DNA from: Arcobacter arenosus | Lineage (GTDB): Bacteria > Campylobacterota > Campylobacteria > Campylobacterales > Arcobacteraceae | Length of the DNA stretch: 64,000 nucleotides | NCBI RefSeq assembly: GCF_005771535.1 | Contig: NZ_VANU01000004.1 | Span: 62,001 to 126,000 of the forward strand | Direction: 5' to 3' | Shown: positions 36,050 to 44,086 of the stretch, piece after piece | Layout: each line of letters opens with the position of its first letter | Position numbering within the stretch: position 1 is the stretch's first letter | The notes under the pieces: model-generated | Databases searched by the model: none | Seen by the model: the letters and a program-made list of their open reading frames with translations, nothing else | Told to the model about the DNA's origin: nothing | Made by a program: the position numbers and the translations under genes

Positions 36050-37222
36050 ATGCTTTCAAAATATTCATTCGGAACTTACAGAACAACTTATCAAAATCCA
36101 ATTCATAAAGAAGCATTAAATTATGCTTTAGATAATGGAATTACACATATTGACACATCATCAAATTATATGCATGGTGAAGCAGAGATTATGATAGGTC
36201 AAGTAATAGAAAACCGAAATAGAGAAGATTTTACTATTGTTTCAAAAGGTGGATATATACAAGGTGAAAACCTAAAAAGAGTTATGGAAGGTTTTAAGGT
36301 TGAAGATTTAGTAAGATATGATGAAAGCTGTTTTCATAGTATACATGAGGAGTTTCTAGAAGATCAAATCAATAGAAGTTTAGAGAGATTAAAAACAGAC
36401 TATATAGATGTATATTTACTCCACAATCCTGAATACTACTTATTAAAAGAGATAAAAGTTGGTATGACAGAACAAGCTATTTTAAAACACCATGAGATTA
36501 TGCAACAAAGAATAAAAAAAGCCTTTGCCTTTTTAGAATCAAAGGTTAAAGAGGGAAAAATAAAAGCCTATGGAATTAGTTCAAATTCCTTTGCAAAAAA
36601 AAGAATCAATTATCACTTTTTAGAATATAGACACTTAATAAATTATGCAAAAGAGATTGCTGGGGATAATCACCATTTTAAAGTAATACAACTTCCAATG
36701 AATATGTTTGAAAATGAGGGGGAAGAGTGTGCAAAATGGGCCTATGAAAATGGTTTAGAAGTTCATATTAATAGACCCTTAAATGCAATGAAAGATGATA
36801 AAATGATTAGGCTTGCTTCATATGAAGAGTGTATAAACTATGATTCCCTTTTATCACAAATTAGAGAGATAAATAATGATGCTTTTCAAGAGGTTATTGA
36901 CCAAATTTTAAAAATAGAAAATGAATATAGGTGGGCAGGTGATGTTGATGATATTATTGAATACCAAGTAATCCCTTATATTGTTCAAAATATCAATCTT
37001 GACCCTGTTTATTTCCAATTAGTTGACAACTTTTTAAACTGCTACAAAAGTAATATAAAAAGTAGAATTTCAAAAGAAGTTGCAAAAGAACTAAATATAA
37101 ATGGTCCAATAGATGGTGTTGCTTTAAAATATTTAGAACAAAAAGAGTATATTACAAGAATACTTGTTGGGATGAGAGATAAAAGATATGTAAAGAAGAT
37201 TTTAGATTACTCTAAAATCTAA
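36050..37222 (+). CDS. Aldo/keto reductase family protein
   Basis: I place the start at ATG 36050, with AAAGG upstream, so the product begins MLSKYSFGTYRT; an upstream start would add a stretch with no homology. The 390-residue protein has the AKR barrel motifs: HIDTSSNYMHGEAEIMIG (catalytic Asp and Tyr), a lysine in FTIVSKGGY, the histidine in DVYLLHNPEYY and KAYGISSNSF. It is longer than most AKRs, with an extra helical C-terminus. NADPH-dependent carbonyl reduction is the family reaction; the substrate is unknown. Confidence 0.88.
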   Translation: MLSKYSFGTYRTTYQNPIHKEALNYALDNGITHIDTSSNYMHGEAEIMIGQVIENRNREDFTIVSKGGYIQGENLKRVMEGFKVEDLVRYDESCFHSIHEEFLEDQINRSLERLKTDYIDVYLLHNPEYYLLKEIKVGMTEQAILKHHEIMQQRIKKAFAFLESKVKEGKIKAYGISSNSFAKKRINYHFLEYRHLINYAKEIAGDNHHFKVIQLPMNMFENEGEECAKWAYENGLEVHINRPLNAMKDDKMIRLASYEECINYDSLLSQIREINNDAFQEVIDQILKIENEYRWAGDVDDIIEYQVIPYIVQNINLDPVYFQLVDNFLNCYKSNIKSRISKEVAKELNINGPIDGVALKYLEQKEYITRILVGMRDKRYVKKILDYSKI

Positions 37223-38098
37223 TCTTTTACTATCCCTTTTTTTATACCATTGTAGTAGGATATATGAGATTATAATAGCTGCAATGGTTCTAATTACTAC
37301 AACCATAGTAAAATCAGCTCCAAATATTACAAACAATAAAGTATCCTCAATAACAGCATGACAAATCATCAAAAATGTACCTATATAGAAAATATCATCC
37401 TTAGAGATATTTCCACTTTCAACCTCTTTTATTAAAATTCCAGCTCCATATGTAATACCTAAAATTATACCAACGGTTATAGAAAAGCCTTTACTAACAT
37501 TTTTTTGTGATTGTTTAATAAAATTCCTACTTTTTATAAAATCCATCAAAAAAATCAATACTGTAATTAAAATAATTACGGTGATACTCAATTCAATTGA
37601 ATTTAAAATAGAATTTTGCAATAAATCAACGATATTTTCATATGTTTGTTTTTCAAATACTTTATCTGTCAAACTTGCACTAAAAAAATTTGCAGGCATC
37701 AATGAAGTAAAAAAAGCAACTATAAAAGCACTTATTATCCTAAGGGTATATGAATAGAAATTACCTATTCCAATTTTTTTCATAATCACTCCCTCAACAG
37801 GAAGAGAATGGGCAATACCTACAAATACAGCCAAAATTGACCACTGATGAATACTTAAATCCAATGGCGCAGCAAAGGCAACAGAAGCATAAACATTTAA
37901 AAACATTCCACTAATAATAGCTAGTGATGTTTCTGGCGGTAAACCAATTATTGAAGTAAATGGTTCAATTAAAAAACTAATATAAGATAAAGTGTTATAG
38001 TAAAATAATATATCAGCAATTATATAAATTGGAATAATAAGTTTTAAAACTATCCACGCACTTTTTAATGACGATTTGAAACTTTCTTTATAATTCAT
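37202..38098 (-). CDS. Gate-domain (nucleoside recognition) membrane protein
   Basis: The 298-residue protein has about seven or eight membrane segments and the duplicated Gate-domain pattern found in nucleoside-recognition, YjiH and spore-maturation SpmA/B proteins (ISGMFLNVYASVAFAAPLDL, AVFVGIAHSLPVEGVIMKKIG). The substrate is unknown. It is two bases downstream of the dehydrogenase gene and probably in one operon with it; its end overlaps the aldo/keto reductase gene by 21 bases. Confidence 0.75.
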   Translation of the reverse strand: MNYKESFKSSLKSAWIVLKLIIPIYIIADILFYYNTLSYISFLIEPFTSIIGLPPETSLAIISGMFLNVYASVAFAAPLDLSIHQWSILAVFVGIAHSLPVEGVIMKKIGIGNFYSYTLRIISAFIVAFFTSLMPANFFSASLTDKVFEKQTYENIVDLLQNSILNSIELSITVIILITVLIFLMDFIKSRNFIKQSQKNVSKGFSITVGIILGITYGAGILIKEVESGNISKDDIFYIGTFLMICHAVIEDTLLFVIFGADFTMVVVIRTIAAIIISYILLQWYKKRDSKRLDFRVI

Positions 38099-38100
38099 AA

Positions 38101-39060
38101 TTAATCTAATCCATTTACAATATTTATTGGTTTTTTACCATCTAGTACTCTTTTTACATTTAAAGCAGCTTTTTGTCTCATCTCAAAGTATGCTTTATCA
38201 CTATAAAAAGCAGAATGGGGATTGATTATAAATCTTCCATCAAGCCATTTTTCTTTTGCCTTCCAAGCTTCAATTATCTTACAACTTTGAGGTGGTTCAC
38301 TTGGAAGTACATCTAAACTAACACAATTTAAATGTCCAGATTTTAAGGGTTCATAAAATACATCTAAATCTTTAACAATAGCACCACGTGCTGTGTTTAC
38401 AAAAGAACTTCCTGGTTTCATTTTAGAAATAAACTCTTCATCAATCATTGCATTTGTTTGTTTATTTAAAGGTGCATTTATAGAGATGATATCGCAAGTT
38501 TCAAGAAGCTCATCAAGATTATCAAATCTTTTTGCACCAAGCATTTTTTCAGTACCACTTGATAAATATGGGTCATAAAAATGTGTTTGAAATCTTAGAG
38601 CATTTGCTTTTAATAAAACACTTCCACCAATTCGCCCTGCTCCAATAACTCCTAGTTTATAATCACTTGTTCTTTTGATATATTTTAATGTGTTTGTTTG
38701 CCATGAGCCATCATCATACTCTCTACACTGATAATCATATCTAGTAATTCCACGGGCAATATTCATAATCATCGCAATTGCTGTATCACTTACTTCATCT
38801 GTCCCATAATCAGGAGTATTTGAAGCATAAATCCCTTTTGATTTGATATACTCTAAATCTTGAAATACATCATAACCTACCCCATATCTAACTAAAGCTT
38901 TTAGATTTGGCAATTTATCAATATATTCATTTGTAATTTTATGATGCCATACTAATAGTACTTCAATCCCCTCATGTAGTTCAGGTGATAATTCATCCCC
39001 TAAAACCTCTTTTTCTATATCAGGATTTGTAACTTTATCTGTTATATAAACTCTTTTCAT
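38101..39060 (-). CDS. D-2-hydroxyacid dehydrogenase (CtBP-like)
   Basis: The 319-residue protein has the two-domain hydroxyacid dehydrogenase layout with the NAD-binding GVIGAGRIGG, the catalytic arginine in NTARGAIVKD, the glutamate region and the histidine in IINPHSAFYSDKA. It resembles the C-terminal-binding-protein-like subgroup. The substrate is unknown. It is followed at two bases by the Gate-domain transporter, which suggests uptake and oxidation or reduction of the same small acid, but this is inference. Confidence 0.9.
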   Translation of the reverse strand: MKRVYITDKVTNPDIEKEVLGDELSPELHEGIEVLLVWHHKITNEYIDKLPNLKALVRYGVGYDVFQDLEYIKSKGIYASNTPDYGTDEVSDTAIAMIMNIARGITRYDYQCREYDDGSWQTNTLKYIKRTSDYKLGVIGAGRIGGSVLLKANALRFQTHFYDPYLSSGTEKMLGAKRFDNLDELLETCDIISINAPLNKQTNAMIDEEFISKMKPGSSFVNTARGAIVKDLDVFYEPLKSGHLNCVSLDVLPSEPPQSCKIIEAWKAKEKWLDGRFIINPHSAFYSDKAYFEMRQKAALNVKRVLDGKKPINIVNGLD

Positions 39061-39136
39061 AATATCTCCAAAATATCTATAAATATTAGATTGATATTTT
39101 AGTTAAAAAATGCAAAAAGAAAAGAATTTTTATACC

Positions 39137-39166
39137 CTAGTTCCCAAGCTGGAGCTTGGGAACTAG
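39137..39166. repeat. REP-like palindrome 1 (family A)
   Basis: Perfect 14-bp arms CTAGTTCCCAAGCT and AGCTTGGGAACTAG surround a GG loop. This is the longest stem of the five related palindromes around the transposase gene. A broken half (GAACTAG) follows at once. Confidence 0.8.
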
Positions 39167-39206
39167 TTGAGAACTAGAAATTATAAATCATTTAAATTGT
39201 TATTAA

Positions 39207-39214
39207 GGGGGGGG
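39207..39214 (+). repeat. Homopolymeric tract of eight G
   Basis: This is the only G run of this length seen in the window. It lies 35 bases before the ATG at 39250 and just ahead of an AT-rich -10-like stretch, so a change in its length would change promoter spacing. In Campylobacter, G tracts of about eight or more vary in length and switch genes. Confidence 0.7.
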
Positions 39215-39249
39215 AATAAAATATTCATAAAACCTTTGGAGTTATTATA

Positions 39250-39759
39250 ATGGATAAAAAAACAATTGCAAGTATGGGATTAGTTGGATTATTAGGGACT
39301 GGATGTTCAGTAAATGGAGTTAAACCTTTAGATTTAAATGGAAAAACTTTAATTACTTATAATGTAAAAGATGAGGCTTTACAAAAGTCAAAATATTCTA
39401 TTGATGAAAATGGTGTTTTAGTTGGGAATTATGTTTTAAAAGAATACCCAAGAGATTCTTCATTTAATTCAGGTCTTGGAGGAATTGAGTATAATAAAGC
39501 ATTAAAAGAGATTGGTTGTGATAGTTTAAATGCTGTTAAATGTATTGAAAAAAATTTACCAACAAATGCTTTTTTTGAAAAAGATGGAGTTAAATCATAT
39601 ATTTTACCTCAAGAATTTGCAAATAAATTATGGGATGCAGTTGAGAAATATAATAAAAAATCAAATGCTATGAGTGGAGGAGATTCATCATCATCTAGTT
39701 CATCATCAGGAGGTTCCAGTGGTGGAAGTTCTGGTGGTTCTAATGGAGGAGGAATTTAA
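39250..39759 (+). CDS. Small putative lipoprotein with Ser/Gly-rich tail
   Basis: The 169-residue product has a short N-terminal hydrophobic segment and a lipidation-like cysteine at 19 (LLGTGC; the position three before the cysteine is Gly rather than Leu, so the lipobox is imperfect). The mature part (20-140) has two further cysteines (90 and 98) and no family I recognise. Residues 142-169 are almost only Ser and Gly (eight Ser in a row, then repeats of GGSS), encoded by TCA and GGA/GGT triplets that could slip. GGAG precedes the ATG. It is the only gene between the D-2-hydroxyacid dehydrogenase and the transposase. Confidence 0.65.
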   Translation: MDKKTIASMGLVGLLGTGCSVNGVKPLDLNGKTLITYNVKDEALQKSKYSIDENGVLVGNYVLKEYPRDSSFNSGLGGIEYNKALKEIGCDSLNAVKCIEKNLPTNAFFEKDGVKSYILPQEFANKLWDAVEKYNKKSNAMSGGDSSSSSSSSGGSSGGSSGGSNGGGI

Positions 39760-39820
39760 TTAATTACTTTTAAATTAAGAATTAATTTTATTATTTTCTT
39801 TTTTGGTATTTTTTTCCTCG

Positions 39821-39842
39821 TTCCCAACGTCTCCGTTGGGAA
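39821..39842. repeat. REP-like palindrome 2 (family B)
   Basis: Arms TTCCCAACG and CGTTGGGAA (9 bp) with a TCTC loop, flanked by CTCG on the left and TGAA on the right. Shares the TTCCCAA core with family A but differs in the inner part of the stem. Confidence 0.7.
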
Positions 39843-39894
39843 TGAATACTTAAATAAAAACTTTCAGTTTATTAACTTTAAACTCACATATGAA

Positions 39895-39916
39895 TTCCCA
39901 AGCTGTAGCTTGGGAA
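39895..39916. repeat. REP-like palindrome 3 (family A)
   Basis: Arms TTCCCAAGCT and AGCTTGGGAA (10 bp) with a GT loop, followed by CTAGTGTTGGTGACTGGAGC, a tail shared with the copy after the transposase gene. Confidence 0.75.
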
Positions 39917-39948
39917 CTAGTGTTGGTGACTGGAGCTACTCACTCTCG

Positions 39949-39970
39949 TTCCCAATGTCCTCATTGGGAA
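39949..39970. repeat. REP-like palindrome 4 (family B)
   Basis: Arms TTCCCAATG and CATTGGGAA (9 bp) with a TCCT loop, again preceded by CTCG and followed by TGCA. A half-copy (AATTCCCAAC) lies at 39981-39990. Together these elements fill the 318-base stretch between the lipoprotein gene and the transposase gene; the rest of it is AT-rich spacer. Confidence 0.7.
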
Positions 39971-40077
39971 TGCATATATTAATTCCCAACTACAAAAACA
40001 TTACAATATGTAATCAAATTAATTATATTTCCTATTATTCGCTAAACTTTAATATCAAATCATAAAAAGGATAGCAA

Positions 40078-40611
40078 ATGGGAAGAAGTAGATATAAAGT
40101 TTTTGAAGAAACTTATCCACATTTTGTCACTTGCACAGTGCTTCATTGGATACCTATTTTTACAAGAATTGAAAGTACAAATATCATATTTGAATCTTTA
40201 AAATACCTACAAAAAAGTGATAATTTAAAAATCTACTCCTATGTAATACTTGAAAATCATCTTCATATGATAATAAGTAGTGATGATATTTCAAAAACTA
40301 TGAAAAAATTCAAATCTTTTACAGCTAAAGAACTTATCAAACTTCTTCAAAAATCAAATGCTAAAACCATTCTTGACCAACTTGCTTTTTATAAAAAAGC
40401 CCATAAAACACAAACCACATATCAAGTTTGGCAAGAAGGGTTTCAACCAAAACTTATAAAAGATGAGAAAATGATGATTGAGCGGATTAATTATATTCAT
40501 AATAATCCTATAAAAAGAGGATATATTGAGAAGGCTAAACATTGGAGATATAGTAGTGCAAGAGATTATGAAGATATAGAAGGATTGATTGAGGTTGAAA
40601 GATTCATATGA
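40078..40611 (+). mobile_element. REP-associated tyrosine transposase (RAYT, Y1/HUH)
   Basis: The 177-residue protein is a Y1 HUH transposase of the IS200-like REP-associated type. It has the metal-binding HLH (H61, H63) after YVILENH, the WQEGFQPKLI segment, and the catalytic tyrosine Y139 in ERINYIHNNPIKRGY. ATG 40078 follows AAAAAGG at 40064-40070. RAYTs cut and join single-stranded REP palindromes and are usually single-copy, resident genes rather than active insertion sequences. REP-like palindromes lie on both sides here, and one overlaps the neighbourhood of its stop codon. No terminal inverted repeats or target duplications are visible. Confidence 0.88.
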
Positions 40612-40612
40612 A

Positions 40613-40634
40613 TTCCCAAGCTGAAGCTTGGGAA
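40613..40634. repeat. REP-like palindrome 5 (family A)
   Basis: Arms TTCCCAAGCT and AGCTTGGGAA (10 bp) with a GA loop start two bases after the transposase stop. The tail CTAGTGTTGTGACTGGAGC is shared with palindrome 3, and a half-copy (AGCTTGGGAACTAG) follows at 40651-40664. Confidence 0.8.
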
Positions 40635-40697
40635 CTAGTGTTGTGACTGGAGCTTGGGAACTAGTGGAAAAAATACAAAAAGTAAAGAAAAATCAAC

Positions 40698-41411
40698 CTA
40701 GTCTATAAGTTTATTTGCAAGTTTTTCTATGACTTTTTTTTGTAGTATATGAATATCACTGTGTTTTATCCAAACTTTTACTTTTTGATTATAGTACTCA
40801 AGTATTAAAGAATGAATCTCATCTTTTTTCTCTTCTACTTGTTTTAAGAACTCTTTTAATTCACTCTCATCATACTCTTCAAAATCTTGTAGTTTTAGAA
40901 ATAAAGATTCTTTATATTCATTATCTATAAATTCGCTACTTCTTTTTATAAACTTAGTAGCTTCTATCTCATCTGCTTTGATATCATTCCACTTTCTACC
41001 TGTTTTAAGTTGGTCAATTGCAACAGGCAAAAAAACAGGAACTATGTCTAATACTTGATTTAACTCAGTAAAATCATTATCAACCATTGCCCTAAAAAGC
41101 ATTCTAGTTCTATTTCTAATTTTTACTCTTAGATTATCTTTTTTTATCACATCATCATTTAGTAATTGAAACCTTCTAAGAGCAGGCAGTTTTGAGTGAT
41201 TAAAAGCCATAATTGATACTAAAGGTTCGACATCTGCAATTTGTTCTTCACAAGAACCATTTGGTCTACAAAAAGCCCAATAAAGTCTTGCTTCCATGTC
41301 TGGATGCTTTAAGTATTTTTCATCCCCAAGTGCTTCAAAATCATCCTCATCTTTTAACAATTCCACTTCATCTTTATAGGTCAAATTGAATAACTCTTCC
41401 AAAACTTTCAA
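40698..41411 (-). CDS. Unknown protein of a MoxR-VWA operon
   Basis: The 237-residue product is acidic, helical and cytosolic, with a C-terminal coiled-coil-like stretch (FLKQVEEKKDEIHSLILEYY). I do not recognise a domain. The annotated TTG start lies very close to an AGAGG; a second TTG three codons later has better spacing. It overlaps the VWA gene by about 38 bases, so it belongs to the MoxR-VWA unit and may be its substrate or adaptor. A function is not proposed. Confidence 0.6.
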   Translation of the reverse strand: MKVLEELFNLTYKDEVELLKDEDDFEALGDEKYLKHPDMEARLYWAFCRPNGSCEEQIADVEPLVSIMAFNHSKLPALRRFQLLNDDVIKKDNLRVKIRNRTRMLFRAMVDNDFTELNQVLDIVPVFLPVAIDQLKTGRKWNDIKADEIEATKFIKRSSEFIDNEYKESLFLKLQDFEEYDESELKEFLKQVEEKKDEIHSLILEYYNQKVKVWIKHSDIHILQKKVIEKLANKLID

Positions 41412-42594
41412 ACCTCTTTATATTTTTTTTCTCACTTATTATAAATAGTGTCTTGCAAACTAAACTTTCATGCATCTCAAATTCACCATCTGTTAAAACC
41501 ATTAATAAATTATCACTTCTAATATCACTTGATTTTTTTAGATATCTTAATAGTTCGTCAAAATTGGTTCCACCGTCACTTTTAGGGATAAAAAGTTCCT
41601 TTTCTATCAAAGGATTAAAAGAATCAAATGAAATAATATACTCCTCTTTAACCTTTAAGTCAAAAGGCAGTACTTGTACTTTATACTCATAAAAACCTTC
41701 ACAAACATCTTTTACAACACCCAAAAATTTCTTATATTCATCAAGTGTAACACTAGAACTACTATCAAGGGCAATAAAAACCTCTATCATCTCATCATTT
41801 TTTTTACTTCCAGGTAGATATAAATCATTATGAATAAATTTTCTATTTGGTCTTGAATATGTTGTAGTTTTTTCAAATAATGAAGCAGTTAAATACTCTT
41901 TTAGTGTATCTTGTAAAGATATCTCTGGCTTTATCAAAGTATCAATTTCTATTTGCATCCCTTGATACTCTTTTGAACTCTTTTTAGCAATAGAAAGTGC
42001 TTGGATTATAATTCCATCTAGTTTTTCTCTATCACCATCATTGGTTTTATCATCATTTACTTCTTCTAAATCCATCTTTGATTTATCATAGATATAAGCT
42101 TTTAACTTACCATTCTCTTTTGGTTTAGTTTTTATCTCATCATCTTTTTTTTCTTCTGAAGAACTTTTATTATTTTCTTCTTCTTTTCTAAGTATCTCAT
42201 ACACCTCTTCAACACATTTATTTTCTAAATCTAAATCTAGCATTTCATCTAATGGCATTTTTCCAATTTTTGAAAAGCTCGATAAAACTAAGTTAGTAAC
42301 TAAATCACTAGCTTGATTCCAAAGTTTTTGTTCCCTAGTTTTTTGTCGAAAGGGGTGTTTTAAAACTATATGTAATAGTGTGTGAGCGTAAAGATAACTT
42401 ATCTCATCATTAGAATATTTTTCTAGCTTTTTTATATCAACAGATATCTCTTTGCCATTAGTTTGAAAAGCACTATATTTATTTTTTCTAAAATTTGTAG
42501 GAATTGATAATGCTAATACCGAAAGAAAAGGATGATTAAATAAAAAATTAATTCTTATTTTCTTAAAAACTTCATCATATGATATACTCACCAT
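41374..42594 (-). CDS. DUF2201-type protein with VWA domain
   Basis: I place the start at ATG 42594, with GGAG upstream, giving 406 residues. The N-terminal part has H-x3-H-x4-H (H71, H75, H80; HTLLHIVLKH), like the putative metallopeptidase region of DUF2201, but the Glu usually following the first His is Thr, so peptidase activity is doubtful. After a charged linker the VWA domain has the MIDAS residues: DSSSS from Asp277, GGTNF, and TDG with Asp369. VWA proteins of this type work with a MoxR ATPase to insert metals or remodel complexes. It overlaps the ATPase gene by 20 bases. Confidence 0.8.
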   Translation of the reverse strand: MVSISYDEVFKKIRINFLFNHPFLSVLALSIPTNFRKNKYSAFQTNGKEISVDIKKLEKYSNDEISYLYAHTLLHIVLKHPFRQKTREQKLWNQASDLVTNLVLSSFSKIGKMPLDEMLDLDLENKCVEEVYEILRKEEENNKSSSEEKKDDEIKTKPKENGKLKAYIYDKSKMDLEEVNDDKTNDGDREKLDGIIIQALSIAKKSSKEYQGMQIEIDTLIKPEISLQDTLKEYLTASLFEKTTTYSRPNRKFIHNDLYLPGSKKNDEMIEVFIALDSSSSVTLDEYKKFLGVVKDVCEGFYEYKVQVLPFDLKVKEEYIISFDSFNPLIEKELFIPKSDGGTNFDELLRYLKKSSDIRSDNLLMVLTDGEFEMHESLVCKTLFIISEKKNIKRFESFGRVIQFDL

Positions 42595-43582
42595 ACCGCT
42601 CCATCCAAGCATCAAATTCTTCAAGTTCTACTATATTTTCATCTTTGACTATTAAATCTTTTATTAGCATCACATTAAACTCAACGGGAAGATGTTTTGC
42701 ATATTTAAATAGATTTTTTCCTTGAGTATTGTCTTTATACTTTTCAATAATAGCTGCACATAAAGCATACAAGGCGCTAGGTTCATTTGGTACAATATCA
42801 CTTTGCCCATCTAAAATAGCATCTATATTAGGTAGTGTTTTATAAACCTTTACAAAAGAGATAAACTCAATTCCAGCACTAAAACCTACTGCACCATATA
42901 CAATTGGGTGAATTCCATTTAAATTTTCATTTCTTTTTAAAATATTTGATAACATATTCCAAGCTCTTGGTGTACAAAAAGCAGGATTTGTTTCAGTTGA
43001 ACTTGGAACTTCAGTACTAAGTAAATCTGGCCTAAAGCCTAAAAATCCTATGATAAATGGATGGATATCATTTTTGATTGCCCAAATTTTAAAGTCATCA
43101 TATTTAGCTTCTAAAACAATATGAACCATTCTATTAATTAGTGGACTAGGAAGTTTAAAAACAATCCCCTTATCATCTATTTTATTTCCAGCACAAACTA
43201 TTCTCCAAGCTTTTGGGAGTATATACTCCCCTATTTTTCTATCTAAAACTAACTGATAAATAGCTGCTTGTACTGATAGTGGAGCTGAGTTTAACTCATC
43301 TAGGAATAAAATACCTTTTGAGTTCTCATCTGAGGGTAAAAAAATAGGAGGCATCCATTTTGTTTGATTATTTGAGATTGTAGGGATTCCTCTTAAATCA
43401 ACCGCATCAAGTTGAGAAAGTCTTACATCAATCAATTCTAAATCATTTTGTAAAGCTATATCATTTACAATATATGATTTACCTATTCCGGGACTTCCAT
43501 GTATAAAACAAGGGATATCAGCATCTATTAAGGATTGTAGTTGATTATATAACTCTATAGTACCAATTGCAGGAGTAATCAT
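42575..43582 (-). CDS. MoxR-family AAA ATPase
   Basis: The 335-residue protein has an AAA+ core with Walker A GSPGIGKS (29-36), Walker B ILFLDE (Asp95, Glu96), and the sensor and arginine region (RIVCAGNKIDDKG, FKLPSPLINRMVHI). MoxR ATPases act as chaperones with VWA partners. It is the first gene of a three-gene overlapping unit and lies seven bases after the hemerythrin gene on the same strand. The client is unknown. Confidence 0.9.
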   Translation of the reverse strand: MITPAIGTIELYNQLQSLIDADIPCFIHGSPGIGKSYIVNDIALQNDLELIDVRLSQLDAVDLRGIPTISNNQTKWMPPIFLPSDENSKGILFLDELNSAPLSVQAAIYQLVLDRKIGEYILPKAWRIVCAGNKIDDKGIVFKLPSPLINRMVHIVLEAKYDDFKIWAIKNDIHPFIIGFLGFRPDLLSTEVPSSTETNPAFCTPRAWNMLSNILKRNENLNGIHPIVYGAVGFSAGIEFISFVKVYKTLPNIDAILDGQSDIVPNEPSALYALCAAIIEKYKDNTQGKNLFKYAKHLPVEFNVMLIKDLIVKDENIVELEEFDAWMERYGEYII

Positions 43583-43588
43583 TTAAAA

Positions 43589-43981
43589 TCATCCTTTTTT
43601 AAATTGTTTTAAAAAACTAGCTAAATCGCTATCCATACTTATTAGATGTAAATCAAACCAATCTGGAAGTTTCTGTTTATAATAAGCTTTTAATAGTTGT
43701 TTGCCTATTGAAGTATTACTTTTTTCCAAAAAGAATTGCATTTCGTGTAATACTTTTTGATGCTCTTCTTTATGCTCCCTTGAAGTTGGATAATTAAATT
43801 GATCCATTTGTGATTCTTCATAAGAAAAATGTCTTTTTGTATGTTCGAATAACTCTTTTGTTTTATTTATTATACTACCAATTGAATTGTAGTCTGCGCC
43901 ATTATATATTTGAACAAACTCTTTATGAATCTCATCCATTTCATTGTGTTTTAGAAGATGCTTATTATCTTGAAATTCCAT
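43589..43981 (-). CDS. Bacteriohemerythrin
   Basis: The 130-residue protein has all seven di-iron ligands with the expected spacing: H19, H51, E55, H70, H74, H112, D117. Such proteins bind oxygen and serve in storage, sensing or delivery in microaerobic bacteria. It lies just upstream of the MoxR gene on the same strand, with six bases between, so it may be cotranscribed with it; a functional link is unproven. It is divergent from sfsA. Confidence 0.92.
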   Translation of the reverse strand: MEFQDNKHLLKHNEMDEIHKEFVQIYNGADYNSIGSIINKTKELFEHTKRHFSYEESQMDQFNYPTSREHKEEHQKVLHEMQFFLEKSNTSIGKQLLKAYYKQKLPDWFDLHLISMDSDLASFLKQFKKG

Positions 43982-44086
43982 ATTTTTCTTACCATTTTTT
44001 ATAGGCTTCTATGCAATAACTATACCTCCTTAAAAAAAACTCTTTTAAACAATATTTTGTATAATGCATTTTTTAAAGGAATAACA

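Noticed and set aside
39673-39756. Ser/Gly triplet run as a non-coding microsatellite
   Set aside because: It stays in frame to the stop of an otherwise normal lipoprotein gene with a good ribosome binding site.
40078-40611. Transposase as an active IS200 insertion
   Set aside because: No defined left and right ends of one element, and no second subunit; protein motifs fit the REP-associated subgroup.
39137-40664. Palindromes as a CRISPR array or integron attachment sites
   Set aside because: They are irregularly spaced, differ in stem and loop, lack equal spacers and have no cas or integrase gene; a RAYT/REP unit explains them better.
40698-43582. MoxR-VWA unit as a defence island
   Set aside because: No nuclease, toxin or other defence gene flanks it; chaperone-type roles are more common for such pairs.
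43958-44086. Extended N-terminus of SfsA
   Set aside because: The added 43 residues are unlike the family and overlap the divergent hemerythrin gene; AAAGGA marks ATG 44087.
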